Source: CAWBLP01 sp963721065 (GTDB lineage Bacteria; Pseudomonadota; Alphaproteobacteria; Acetobacterales; Acetobacteraceae). Taken from it: DNA of 64,000 bases. Position numbers and translations under genes: made by a program. The DNA lies in contig CAVRHO010000008.1 in the NCBI GenBank assembly GCA_963721065.1, positions 1 to 64,000 of the forward strand, read 5' to 3'. Under the pieces are notes generated by a model. That model did not search any database. It was not told the origin of the DNA and saw nothing but the letters and a program-made list of their open reading frames with translations. Each line of letters starts with the position of its first letter. Position 1 is the stretch's first letter. Shown piece by piece: positions 55,279-64,000 of the stretch.

Positions 55279-56335
55279 TCAGCCGAACCGCGGCATCACC
55301 TGCGTCGCGAACCGGTGGAGCGAGTCCATCACCCGTGCATGCGGCAGCGCGCCGAAATTCACTTCGAAGCAGAGCTGCGTAATGCCGAACCGCTCGGTCA
55401 GCATCGCGACCCGTTCGATGCATTCCTCCGGCCGGCCGATCACCGCGCGGGTTGCTTTCATCTGATCCAAGGTGATGGTTTCGCGATTCTCGAAAAACCC
55501 CTTCCAGTCCTTGTAGGCCACGGGATCGCGGAACGCTTGGCGTGACAGGTCGGTGGCCTTGGTGAACGCCTGATAGCGCGCCAGGGCCGGATCGGCGATG
55601 TCCGCCACCTCGGCCTCAGTGTCGGCGCAGTACATGTGGTACACCGCCATCACCTCCTTCGTCGCCGGATCGTGGCCGTGCGCGCGCAGGTTGTCGCGGT
55701 AGATGTCCAGCAGGCGTTGCTGCTCGCGGTGGTCGGGAAAGAAGAACGGCGCGGTCAGCAGGTCGAAGCCGTTGGCGCCGGCCCAGCGATAGGACTCCTC
55801 GGTGCGGATTGCGGCGACGAAGATCGGCGGCGTGGGCTGCTGCACCGGCTTCGGGCCAAGCGTGTGGCCTTCCACCGTGGTCCACTGGCCGCGATAGGTG
55901 ACGTGTTCGCCGGTCCACAGGGCGCGGATGATCGCCAGGTTCTCGTCGAAGCGCGCGCGGCTTTCGTTCATCGGCACGTTGGCGATGTCGTAGTCGGAAC
56001 TTGTACAGCCCGCGGCCGACGCCGAAATCCAGCCGACCGTGCGACAGCACGTCGGCCGCCGCGTAGTCCTCGGCCAGGCGCACCGGATTGTTCAGCGGCA
56101 GCAGGCTGACCGAGCAGCCGAGGCGGATGCGCGATGTTTCCCGCGCGCAGGCAGCGATGAACAGGGCCGGGGAGCCGAAGGCAAATCCCGGCACCCGGTG
56201 TTCGGCAAACCACGCGGAATGATAGCCGAGCGCTTCTGCGTGTTTTACTTCGGAGATCATGCCCTCGTACCAGTCTTGCCAGGAACCGGACTGTTCCTGG
56301 TGGTAGTCGGGGATGTAACAAAGCCCGAACTTCAT
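55279..56335 (-). pseudogene. LLM-class flavin-dependent oxidoreductase, interrupted by one extra base
   Basis: The N-terminal frame starts at ATG 56335 (MKFGLCYIPDYHQEQSGSWQ) and reads to GVGRGLYKF. The next frame continues as DYDIANVPMNESRARFDENL to 55279. Dropping one base of the pair at 55996-55997 joins them as LYKFDYDIANVP, giving about 351 aa. EHRVPGFAFGSPALFIAAC and the typical GQWTTVEGHTLGPKPVQQP block are present. The span is 3n+1, the same error type as in four other genes here. Confidence 0.86.
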
Positions 56336-56357
56336 CGCCGCCTCCGATGGCTGCCGG

Positions 56358-57593
56358 TTACGGTGCGAACGCGGGCAGCGCCGCGCGCTGGGTGGCCTGC
56401 ATCGGCTTCGGCCACCAGCGATGCTCCCATTCCGCGTATTTCTTCTGCAGCGTGGGCATCACCTTTTCCGCGAACAGCCTGGTGTTGTAGCGGGTCAGGT
56501 CCTTGTTCATGTTGCCGAACTGCATCAGCAGCATCAGGTTGCCGACGTTCAGGTTGTCCGACAGCTCGACGATCTGCTCCACCACCTGGCTGGGGGAACC
56601 GATCACGATGTAGCCGGCGTCCACCAGTTCCTGCATCGTGGTCGGGCGGGCCTGGGATTTCGCGGCGGCGGCGCTGACCTGGCTCGTCAGGCCGAAGCGG
56701 ATGGTCGCTTCGGTGGCATAGCCGGGCGGTGCGGCGAAGCGCGGGTCGATGTGCAGGCAGCGGCCGAAGAAATACTCGGCGGCCTCGGCGTACATGTCCA
56801 TCGCCTGGTCGTGGCTTTCCGCCACCGCGACGGTCTGCGCGAAGCCGGCACGGTAGGGGTTGCGGTCCTTGCCCAGGCGATCCATTTCCGCCCAGAACCC
56901 GTCCATCGTCGCCTTGCCGACCTTGTGGCCGTAATACGACAGGTAGCAGTACACGTAGTCCATTTCGGCGCACCAACGCCATGTCTCGATGGACCCGCCG
57001 CCGGGAATCCAGATCGGCGGGTGCGGCTGCTGCACGGGGCGGGGCCAGATGTTCACGTAGCGTTGCTGGTTATAGCGGCCGTTGAAGGCGAAGGTCTCCT
57101 TCTCCTTCCAGGCGCGCATCACCAGGTCGTGCGCTTCGTAGTAACGGTCCCGCAACAGGCTGGGATTCTGGCCGTAGGCGTAGCAATCGTCCATCGGCGT
57201 GCCGACCGGGAAGCCGGCGATCAGCCGTCCGCCGGAAATGCAGTCGATCATGGAAAATTCTTCCGCCACGCGGGTTGGCGGATTGTACAGCGCCAGGGAA
57301 TTGCCCATGACGCAGATCGTCGCATCCGTGGTGCGGCGCGCGAGCGTCGTTGCCATCAGGTTGGGCGACGGCATCAGGCCATAGCCGTTCGAGTGATGTT
57401 CGTTCACGCAGATCGCGTCGTAGCCGCAGTCGGCCGCGTATTCCAGTTCGTCCAGGAAATCGTTGTACATCAGGTGCGCACGCTTCGGGTCGAACAGCGA
57501 GGAATGGATATCGACCCAGACGGACGGGTGCTTCTGTTTGAAGTCCTCCGGCAGTTCCGTGTACGGCATCAGGTGGAACCACATCAGCTTCAT
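56358..57593 (-). CDS. LLM-class flavin-dependent oxidoreductase
   Basis: 411 aa. It begins MKLMWFHLMPYTELPEDF and carries AICVNEHHSNGYGLMPSPN near residue 60, GNSLALYNPPTRVAEEFSMI near 94 and GGRLIAGFPVGTPMDD near 120, all luciferase-like barrel features. It is the closest of the four to hydrocarbon or nitrilotriacetate monooxygenase-like LLM proteins, but the substrate is unknown. It lies 22 bases from the frameshifted LLM gene on the same strand. Confidence 0.88.
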   Translation of the reverse strand: MKLMWFHLMPYTELPEDFKQKHPSVWVDIHSSLFDPKRAHLMYNDFLDELEYAADCGYDAICVNEHHSNGYGLMPSPNLMATTLARRTTDATICVMGNSLALYNPPTRVAEEFSMIDCISGGRLIAGFPVGTPMDDCYAYGQNPSLLRDRYYEAHDLVMRAWKEKETFAFNGRYNQQRYVNIWPRPVQQPHPPIWIPGGGSIETWRWCAEMDYVYCYLSYYGHKVGKATMDGFWAEMDRLGKDRNPYRAGFAQTVAVAESHDQAMDMYAEAAEYFFGRCLHIDPRFAAPPGYATEATIRFGLTSQVSAAAAKSQARPTTMQELVDAGYIVIGSPSQVVEQIVELSDNLNVGNLMLLMQFGNMNKDLTRYNTRLFAEKVMPTLQKKYAEWEHRWWPKPMQATQRAALPAFAP

Positions 57594-57685
57594 GATCGGT
57601 GCTCCGGCGTTTCCTACCCGCCAGTAGAACACCGATCGCGCGGCAGGGAAACCGAGGATATCGGCCCCTGCCACGCATGCGGCGG

Positions 57686-58756
57686 CTACCGCAGCCGGCG
57701 CATCACGCGCGCCCAGTCCTCGACCGCGGCTTCCTGTCCCGGCGTCAACTGAACCGTGAACTGCGTGTAGCCGGCGTCGCGCAGGGCGGCGATGCGGTCC
57801 GCCAGGGCCGCTTCGGTGCCGGTGAAGGTGGTCTGGCGGATCAGCTCCGCGGTGACGAACGGCCGTTCTTCCTCCTTCACCGCCATCAGGTGGCCGCGGT
57901 GGTTTTCCAGATAGCGTGCATCGGCCGGCTGGAAGTTGCGGGCCAGCGCGACGTAGCCATCGATCGCCTGCTTCACCGAGTCCGGCACGGGGGAGGTGTT
58001 GGGCAGGCCGGCCAGTGCCTCATCCGCCGCGCGATGCAGCAGCACCGCGGCACGGGGGCCGGATTGCGCCATGGCACGCGGGGAATCCAGGGGCTCGTCC
58101 GGCGCCAGCACGCAGCCCAGCGCGAAGGCGACGGCCGTCAGGTCCTCCCGCGCATTGCCGGCCTGCTGCCAGCTTGCCTGCATGGCGCGCATGGCCGCGG
58201 TGCCGGTGGTTTCGTCGCCAACGAAGTTCAGCCAGCCGGCGCCCAGCTTCGCGGTCAGCGCGCGGGCCCGCGGGCCATAGGCGGAGACGTGCAGGCGCAC
58301 CGGATCGCGCGTGTTGATCAGGTCCAGTTCCGGATTGAGGAAGCGGATTTTGTGGCGCCCGCCTTCGATGGCGTAGTCCACCGTTTCCTCGTCCAGCAGC
58401 GCCATGACGACACGGATATATTCCTCCATGTCCGCCAGCTTCATCGCGCCCAGGCCCATGGTGCGCCGGCCGGTGAAGCCGGTGCCCACGCCGAAATCGA
58501 TCCGTCCGGGCGCCAGGCGGTTCAGCGAGGCAAACGCGTTCGCGGTGACGGGGGCGATGCGGTTGGACGGGATCAGCACGCCGGTGCCCAGGCGGATGCG
58601 CTTGGTGTGCGACGCGGCTGCGCCCATCGCGACGAAGCAATCCGCGCACAGCATCTGCGTGTCGTAGAACCAGGCATGGGTGAAGCCGAGTTCCTCGGCG
58701 CGCTGCACGACCTTCCAGGAGTTGGCGGCGGTGGCAAGGGCGATGCCGAATTCCAT
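57686..58756 (-). CDS. LLM-class flavin-dependent oxidoreductase (F420-type MER-like branch)
   Basis: 356 aa. MEFGIALATAANSWKVVQRA and LGFTHAWFYDTQMLCADCFV open the barrel; LGTGVLIPSNRIAPVTANAF near residue 56 and FGVGTGFTGRRTMGLG near 88 are typical of the 5,10-methylene-H4MPT reductase-like subgroup. It is the most divergent of the cluster. Start ATG 58756. It is in the same direction as the two preceding LLM genes, so the three minus-strand genes may be cotranscribed. Confidence 0.87.
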   Translation of the reverse strand: MEFGIALATAANSWKVVQRAEELGFTHAWFYDTQMLCADCFVAMGAAASHTKRIRLGTGVLIPSNRIAPVTANAFASLNRLAPGRIDFGVGTGFTGRRTMGLGAMKLADMEEYIRVVMALLDEETVDYAIEGGRHKIRFLNPELDLINTRDPVRLHVSAYGPRARALTAKLGAGWLNFVGDETTGTAAMRAMQASWQQAGNAREDLTAVAFALGCVLAPDEPLDSPRAMAQSGPRAAVLLHRAADEALAGLPNTSPVPDSVKQAIDGYVALARNFQPADARYLENHRGHLMAVKEEERPFVTAELIRQTTFTGTEAALADRIAALRDAGYTQFTVQLTPGQEAAVEDWARVMRRLR

Positions 58757-59162
58757 GGCGGCTTACTCCCCGGTGTCCCGCGTGGCGCACGGCCCGCTTG
58801 TGTGGTCGATGCCTGGCGTCATGGTTCCTCCTGCACGTTCTGATCTTGCTGCGGGGCAGCAAAATGACACCGACGCGCGTGCGGGAGAAGCCCCATCCGG
58901 TGCACCTCGGCCTGCCACGGTCGCGGAAGCAGAGCGCCGCGCCCCCGGGCCGACTTGTCCGGATCGATCACGGGTCCGTTTACAGTCGGAATCAAACTGA
59001 TTGTGATTTCGCGCGGGTCGTTGCTTCTGCTCATTGTGCATCGGTTCTGCTGGGCAAGGGAGAGGCACGCGAATTCTGTCCACGGGTGCCACTTGCTCAC
59101 GCGACGGTGGGGGCCGTTCGGACCAGCCGGCCGGACATCAATGGCGGAGTGAAGGACGAAGC
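58757..59162. other. divergent intergenic region upstream of LLM and Hint-protein genes
   Basis: About 405 bases. No gene is supported. It probably holds promoters for both flanking genes. GTGAAGGACGAAGC precedes the next ATG and supplies its ribosome binding site (AAGGA). Confidence 0.35.
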
Positions 59163-60974
59163 ATGCCAACTTTCACCTGGGCGTCGGGAAGCAGCGGCGA
59201 CTGGAACACCGCCGGGAACTGGACCCCACGACAAGTTCCGAACAGTCCGTTCGCCAGTGCCGAAATCAGCCCGGCCGGCACCTATACGGTGACCATCGCG
59301 GCCGGGCAGTCCGACATGGTGGCCGGGATCGACATGCCGCATGCCAGCAGCACGCTGGCGGTGAACGGCACGCTGGACTTCACCATGTCGGCCGGCGCGA
59401 TCACCGGCTCCGTGCAGTCGGAACTGACGATGAACGGCGGCACGATCATCAACGGGGGGACGATCAATCCGCTGGTCGATGTGAATGGTTCCGCGACCTT
59501 CACCGGCACCAATGTCCTTTATTTCGGAAACCAGTTGCGGGTCGATAGCGGCTTTGCACTGGTGGATCCGAGCGGCGGGATCGCGGGCCTGTCCGGCACC
59601 ACGCTGTCCGCCGGCGTTTTCAACGCCAACAACGCCTCCACCATAGAGTTGGGCGGCAGCAGCATGACGGTGGATATCGTCACGCTGACCGGTCCGCCTT
59701 CCCGCCCCGGGCAGTACAGCGACCTGATCCTGAACGGCGGCAGCGCCGAGATCACGGAATGGAATGGCACCTCGTACGTGCCGATCGAGCAGTCGCTGCA
59801 GACCATTGGCGCCTACGGAACGCTGCACTCGCTGAACCGTGACTACACCACGACCGGCTCCCTGTTGCTGGACGGCGGTGCGATGATCCTGGCGAACGAT
59901 ACGCTGACCGCCGGCGCCATCACGGTGCAGAATGGCGGGCGCCTCCTGGGCAACAGCACCACGATCACCAACAGTCTGGTCAACAACGGCACGGTGCAGG
60001 TCGGGTCCGGACGGTTGCTGCTGGAAGGGTCGGTCGGGGGCACCGGGGTGCTGGACTATTTCAGCCCCGAGCCGAGCAGCGCTCCGAAGGGGACGATCGA
60101 GCTGGCGGGTGCGACGGCGAACAGCGCGACGTTGCTGCCGGACACCACGCTGCAGCTTGACGCACCCGCCGAATTCACCGGAACGGTGACCGCACCGGCC
60201 AGCGCGCATATCGTGCTGCAGGGCATCACCGCGGACAGCGCAACGCTGAACGGCACCACGCTGATGGTGAATGACGGTTCGGCCACGGTGTACGCGCTGA
60301 ACATGGCCGGCGATTACACCGGCGATTCCTTTACTGTTACGAACGTCACGGGCGGCATCGACATAACTGTGGCGCAGGTGGTGTGCTATGCGCGGGGTAC
60401 GCGTATTCGCACCCCGGATGGCGAGGTGCCAGTGGAACAGCTTGCCGTCGGCCAGTGCGTGCAGACCGCGGCGGGCGAAGCGACCCCCGTGGTGTGGGTT
60501 GGTCGCCGGCGCGTGGACTGTCTCCGGCATCCAAACCCGGAGCGCGTCTGGCCGGTACGCATCCGCGCCGGGGCGTTTGCTCCAGGACTGCCACGGCGTG
60601 ACCTGCTGTTGTCGCCGCAACATGCGATTTTCGACGAGGGCGTGCTGATCCCGGTGCGCTACCTGGTCAATGGCCGCACGGTCGTGCAGGAGCCGGTGGA
60701 AACGGTCGAGTATTTCCACGTGGAACTCTCACGCCACGACCTGTTGCTGGCCGAAGGCCTGCCGGCGGAGAGCTACCTGGAGAACAACGATCGCAACAGC
60801 TTCGAGAATGGCGGTGGGCCGTTGGTGCTGCACCCGGACTTTGCCCGCTGGAGCTGGGACAGCCGGGCCTGCGCCGAATTGAAGATCGTCGGGGCAGAGG
60901 TGGATGCCGTCCGTGCGAAGCTGGACCGTCGCGCGCGTCGGATCCGCGCTGTCCGGAAGAAGCGCGCGGCGTAG
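59163..60974 (+). CDS. beta-helix passenger protein with C-terminal Hint (hedgehog/intein-like) domain
   Basis: 603 aa. The N-terminus (FTWASGSSGDWNTAGNWTPR) is a motif repeated in Acetobacteraceae surface proteins. Residues 60-400 are Thr/Gly/Asn-rich beta-helix repeats (MNGGTIINGGTINP, VNNGTVQVGSGRLLLEG). From Cys408 a Hint_2 domain begins: VCYARGTRIRTPDGEVPVEQ and LLLSPQHAIF, ending with SYLENNDRNSFENGG. Cys408 is positioned like the nucleophile of Hint domains, so self-cleavage at this point is possible. There is no classical signal peptide. Probably surface-bound or secreted by another route. Confidence 0.86.
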   Translation: MPTFTWASGSSGDWNTAGNWTPRQVPNSPFASAEISPAGTYTVTIAAGQSDMVAGIDMPHASSTLAVNGTLDFTMSAGAITGSVQSELTMNGGTIINGGTINPLVDVNGSATFTGTNVLYFGNQLRVDSGFALVDPSGGIAGLSGTTLSAGVFNANNASTIELGGSSMTVDIVTLTGPPSRPGQYSDLILNGGSAEITEWNGTSYVPIEQSLQTIGAYGTLHSLNRDYTTTGSLLLDGGAMILANDTLTAGAITVQNGGRLLGNSTTITNSLVNNGTVQVGSGRLLLEGSVGGTGVLDYFSPEPSSAPKGTIELAGATANSATLLPDTTLQLDAPAEFTGTVTAPASAHIVLQGITADSATLNGTTLMVNDGSATVYALNMAGDYTGDSFTVTNVTGGIDITVAQVVCYARGTRIRTPDGEVPVEQLAVGQCVQTAAGEATPVVWVGRRRVDCLRHPNPERVWPVRIRAGAFAPGLPRRDLLLSPQHAIFDEGVLIPVRYLVNGRTVVQEPVETVEYFHVELSRHDLLLAEGLPAESYLENNDRNSFENGGGPLVLHPDFARWSWDSRACAELKIVGAEVDAVRAKLDRRARRIRAVRKKRAA

Positions 60975-61118
60975 CGTCACAGGCTGCCCCGTGACGTCGG
61001 CGCCAGGTGCGTGGCGCTGACGTCATCGGCCCGTCCCCACACGCGGGGAGGGTGTACGGGACGCCTGGCGTTGACAGTCGGCCGGGAGCCTTCTTTCGGC
61101 GCGGCGGACCGGATCGGG

Positions 61119-62162
61119 TCAGCCGCGGTTTGCCATCCGCGGCGATGCGCCCACGGTGTTCGTCTGGTCGAGCCCGTGGCGTACCTCCTGCGCGAGCTGG
61201 TACGGGTTCCCCACCTTGAGCTGGTGTGAGTAGAAAAGCTGCGGGTGCTCGCCGGTCTCCTGATTGTAGAGACAGTGCACCGCCCAACCCTGGCTACGCA
61301 TCGCGCTCATCACCGGCATGACTTCCCGGGTCGTCATGGAAAAATCGGGTGCGACCGCGACGACCGAGCCCTGTTGGTTCAGCGGCTGGAAGCGGCAGTT
61401 CGCGGCCACATGCAGGTACGGGCTCACGTTCCACCCGTTCAGCACCATCTGGTTGCGTCGCGGAATGAGGACCGCAACCGTACCGTCGCCGCCGACCGTC
61501 GCGTTGCCGCCCAGGATCTGCGCCAGCCGTTGGTGGTTGAGCGGCGTTTGCGGGTTCTGCGGCGGGTTCTGTGGCCGGGGCGCCGCGGTGGCGCCCAGCA
61601 CCGCGGATATGCCCTGCGCGATATTCACCGGATCGCCGGTGCCGCGGAAATGCATGAAGAACACCATGGGCTGAAGACCCATGAAGTGCTGGTGAAAGGC
61701 TTCCAGCTGCAGGCCGTTGCGGATCATCGCATCGATGGCCGGGTTTATCTCGTCGGGCCGGAACGCGAAGTCGGCATTCATGATCGCGCGGTTGGAACCG
61801 ATCGCCTGAAACCAGAACCCGCCGTTGATCGTCCACGCCGGACGGAACGGGATCCTTCGGCCGTCGAGCCTGGGGCCGGTCGGGCCGGAAACGTTGTTCA
61901 GGTCTTTCCGTTCGACGGCGAAATGCAGCAGGCCGTGCCTGATGCTGCCCCGGGCACCGATGATGTTCTCCATCTGCCGGACCGGGAAGCTCATCTGGCT
62001 GCCGTTGTTGTTGGATTGCGTGCCAGAGCCCTGCGACTGGTTGCCATTCGCGTTCGTGCGTGCCGAGGCGCTGCCCGCCGCAACCATTCCGCCGGCCAAG
62101 GCGGCCCCCGCGCCCAGAGCGAAGCGGCGCGAGAGAGCGGATGTGGGTTGGTTCGTTCGCAT
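61119..62162 (-). CDS. Tat-exported DUF1259-type protein
   Basis: A 347-aa protein. The twin-arginine signal SRRFALGAGAALAGGMVAAG covers about residues 11-35. An Asn/Gln/Ser-rich linker follows, then two copies of a fold seen in DUF1259 (LppY/LpqO-like) proteins: LEAFHQHFMGLQPMVFFMHF near 160 and the C-terminal VMSAMRSQGWAVHCLYNQET. CAACGGAGGCTATC before ATG 62162 is a good ribosome binding site. Function unknown. Confidence 0.8.
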   Translation of the reverse strand: MRTNQPTSALSRRFALGAGAALAGGMVAAGSASARTNANGNQSQGSGTQSNNNGSQMSFPVRQMENIIGARGSIRHGLLHFAVERKDLNNVSGPTGPRLDGRRIPFRPAWTINGGFWFQAIGSNRAIMNADFAFRPDEINPAIDAMIRNGLQLEAFHQHFMGLQPMVFFMHFRGTGDPVNIAQGISAVLGATAAPRPQNPPQNPQTPLNHQRLAQILGGNATVGGDGTVAVLIPRRNQMVLNGWNVSPYLHVAANCRFQPLNQQGSVVAVAPDFSMTTREVMPVMSAMRSQGWAVHCLYNQETGEHPQLFYSHQLKVGNPYQLAQEVRHGLDQTNTVGASPRMANRG

Positions 62163-62520
62163 GATAGCCTCCGTTGATCCCACGGGCGAGATAGCAGCGC
62201 CGATAAACGCACGGGAGTAACAGCGCCGTGCCACAAGGACTATTTATGAAGACTGACTGACATCTTCAGACCGTGCATGCCCGTACAATACGGCCTAAAT
62301 GACACCCGGAAAGCACATTTTGATACAGGTCAGTTGGTGCTGCGTGAGCGGCCGCCGGCGCAATTACTGCGCGGAGGGCGCAACGCCCGACTGAACGGTT
62401 CCGCCGGGCGAACAGCCTGTCCAAAATTCTGCTCGGCCCCCACTCGCCGGATACCCACTGATTGCAGCTATCGGCAGGCTGCCGCAAACTCACCACCGTC
62501 GCAGAGGAGAGAGCCGCACC
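62163..62520. other. divergent intergenic region upstream of the deaminase gene
   Basis: About 360 bases. TGAAGA (62247-62252) and TCTTCA (62263-62268) form a small inverted repeat that could be an operator. No gene is supported. CAGAGGAGAGAG at 62502-62513 is the ribosome binding site of the next gene. Confidence 0.4.
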
Positions 62521-63561
62521 GTGGACCATGCCGACGCCTTCATTGCCGCGCTGCCCAAAGCCGAACTGCATATGCACCTGGAAGGCAGCATCGAGCCCGA
62601 ATTGATGCTGGAACTCGCCGCGCGCAACCACATCGCTCTGCCGTGGGCCAGCGCGGATGCGTTGCGGGCGGCGTACCGCTTCACCAACCTGCAATCCTTT
62701 CTCGACCTGTACTATGCCGGCTGCCAGGTTCTGCAGCAGGAGCAGGATTTCTACGACATGACGCTGTCGTACCTGCGCCGGGCGCATGCCGACCGCGTCC
62801 TGCGCGCCGAAGTCCTTCTTGGCCTGCAGAACTTCACGCTGCGCGGCATCGACGCTGCAACGGTCCTGACAGGCGTCCTGCGGGCGTTCGATGACGCGGC
62901 CAGGACGTTCGGCATCAGTGCCGCGCTGATGATCGTCGTGCAGCGCCATCGCTCGGAGGAAGCGGCCTTCACGCTGCTCGAGGAGATCATGCCATGGTCC
63001 CGGCACATCATTGCGATGGGCCTTGGTGGGGCCGAACTCGGGAATCCTCCGTCACGCTTTGCGCGCTTCTTCCAGGCGTGCCGGGAACGCGGCTTCCGCA
63101 TCGTCATCCATGCCGGCGAGGAGGGGCCGGCGTCCTATGTGCGCGAGGCAATCGAATTGCTCGGCACGGATCGCATCGACCACGGCAATGCCTGTGTCGA
63201 GGACCCCGACCTTGTCCGCCACATCGCATCCCGCGGTACGCCGCTGACGTTGTGCCCGCTGTCGAATCTCAGGCTCAACGTCGTGTCGTCGCTGGAACGC
63301 CATCCGTTGAAGACGCTGATGGAGGCCGGTGTGATGGTCACGATCAACTCCGACGATCCGTCATATTTCGGCGGCTACATCAACGACAACTTCATCGCAT
63401 GCCGGGATTCGCTGGGGCTGACGCGCGACGCACTTGCGGAAATCGCCCGTAACAGCTTCAGGGCAGCCTTCATTCCCGATGCGGAGAAGCAAGACTATCT
63501 GCGGCAGATCGACGACCATGTTGCCGGGTTCGGCCGTGGTGACAACCCGCGTATCGTTTGA
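62521..63561 (+). CDS. adenine deaminase of the adenosine/AMP deaminase family
   Basis: A 346-aa zinc hydrolase starting at GTG 62521. Metal ligands HMHLEG near residue 17, HAGEEGPASY near 198 and the distal SDDPSYFGGYINDNF near 280; DHGNACVEDP near 222 is also conserved. SDDPxYFGGY is typical of adenine deaminases (yeast Aah1 and bacterial homologues), whereas adenosine deaminases differ here. Expected reaction: adenine plus water to hypoxanthine plus ammonia, for purine salvage. Confidence 0.87.
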   Translation: MDHADAFIAALPKAELHMHLEGSIEPELMLELAARNHIALPWASADALRAAYRFTNLQSFLDLYYAGCQVLQQEQDFYDMTLSYLRRAHADRVLRAEVLLGLQNFTLRGIDAATVLTGVLRAFDDAARTFGISAALMIVVQRHRSEEAAFTLLEEIMPWSRHIIAMGLGGAELGNPPSRFARFFQACRERGFRIVIHAGEEGPASYVREAIELLGTDRIDHGNACVEDPDLVRHIASRGTPLTLCPLSNLRLNVVSSLERHPLKTLMEAGVMVTINSDDPSYFGGYINDNFIACRDSLGLTRDALAEIARNSFRAAFIPDAEKQDYLRQIDDHVAGFGRGDNPRIV

Positions 63562-63589
63562 CCGTTGGCCGAACGCGCCCGCGCCATTG

Positions 63590-63672
63590 TCGGCGCAGGC
63601 CGACCATCCACGATCGTGCCGATGACAGCGAAGGAAGGACGTGGCGGCCGGCCTTCTCCGGCCACGAGGCGA
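63590..63672. repeat. dispersed palindromic repeat, family 2, copy E
   Basis: GTCGGCGCAGGCCGACCATC, then CACG, at the left is an imperfect inverted complement of CGTGGCGGCCGGCCTTCTCC at the right. Loop and arms resemble copy D at 55086. It lies between convergent genes. Confidence 0.55.
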
Positions 63673-63728
63673 TGTGCCGTTCGGCGGCGCGATGGCCGAT
63701 TGCCTGCCAGCCTCGCCCACCCCCAGGT

Positions 63729-64000
63729 TCAGGTGCCGTACAGGTACAGGAAGTAGGAATTCAGCAGATACATCGTGAACAGCGCCAGGCTCGTCCATCC
63801 GACGCTGCGGAGCACACGCGCGCGCGGCCGGTAAACCAGTCCGACGATGACGATGCCCGACATGATCACGGCCGACATCGCCGATACCGCATGCACCGGC
63901 GAGACGTGGTAGAGCAACGGTCCTTGCGGGAACAGCAGGTCGTCGATGCCGAGCACGAGGATGTTGAACAGGTTGCTGCCCAGCAGGTTGGCCACAGCCA
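63729..64000 (-). CDS. sodium/calcium exchanger-like membrane protein, C-terminal part
   Basis: The gene runs off the right edge; only the last 90 or so codons are present. ANLLGSNLFNILVLGIDDLL carries the GSNLFNI motif of the second alpha-repeat of CaCA-family antiporters. Three further hydrophobic segments follow (AVSAMSAVIMSGIVIVGLVY, VGWTSLALFTMYLLNSYFLY). It would exchange Ca2+ or another cation across the inner membrane. Confidence 0.75.
   Translation of the reverse strand, partial: AVANLLGSNLFNILVLGIDDLLFPQGPLLYHVSPVHAVSAMSAVIMSGIVIVGLVYRPRARVLRSVGWTSLALFTMYLLNSYFLYLYGT

Noticed and set aside
60384..60974. true intein in the Hint protein
   Set aside because: There is no C-terminal His-Asn plus C-extein and no host enzyme split by it; it is a terminal Hint domain.

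Overview
The window is GC-rich DNA (AT-richer only in a few intergenic spots) from an aerobic alphaproteobacterium. Acetobacteraceae/Rhodospirillales is the most likely placement. The reasons are a beta-helix protein with a Hint domain, very high GC at third codon positions, twin-arginine sugar-binding proteins, and an Alternative Complex III plus caa3 oxidase cluster. This placement is inferred from gene content; no rRNA or tRNA gene was seen.

Layout. 0-15.5 kb holds mixed metabolic genes: an Asp-box propeller protein, an Ldh2-type dehydrogenase, a ferredoxin-type reductase diverging from a YjbQ protein, GST, a PhyH-like protein, a DsbA/FrnE-like protein, a split TPP-dependent decarboxylase, a beta-lactamase-fold esterase, a four-domain rhodanese, ComF, a hydroxyacyl-CoA dehydrogenase and a frameshifted D-2-hydroxyacid dehydrogenase. 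15.6-25.4 kb is a carbohydrate ABC importer with three complete tandem paralogous binding proteins plus the C-terminal stump of a fourth, two permeases, one ATPase and a second Ldh2-type dehydrogenase. 25.5-27.2 kb carries two secreted Asn/Gln/Gly-rich proteins. 28-32.5 kb has a lactonase-like enzyme, a CMD protein, a hydroxyisobutyrate-dehydrogenase-like enzyme, a NUDIX hydrolase and an HMG-CoA-lyase-like enzyme. 32.6-37.1 kb has envelope lipid/glycan genes: GT39, GT4, an LpxH-like phosphoesterase and a diacylglycerol-kinase-like protein.

37.7-48.9 kb is the most coherent unit. It is a tightly packed respiratory operon, actABCDEF, then a 170-aa membrane protein, then ctaC-ctaD-ctaE and subunit IV. 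It encodes quinol oxidation by Alternative Complex III feeding an A2-type caa3 oxidase. A ctaG assembly gene follows at 50.7 kb, translationally coupled to a LivJ-like binding protein and separated from the operon by an opposing GH15 gene. 53-58.8 kb has an SDR and four luciferase-like flavin oxidoreductases. 59-64 kb has the Hint protein, a DUF1259-type protein, adenine deaminase and the start-truncated end of a Ca2+/cation antiporter.

Two window-wide patterns stand out. First, five otherwise intact, conserved genes (D-2-hydroxyacid dehydrogenase, actF, ctaD, GH15, one LLM enzyme) each carry exactly one extra base, and removing that base restores the family sequence. This looks like residual insertion errors in the assembly more than five independent pseudogenes. 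Second, long imperfect palindromes of about 80-115 bp containing GTCATGGCCGG arms recur in intergenic DNA. Three copies share a nearly identical core, and one of a related type overlaps the 3' end of an LLM gene and encodes its last residues.
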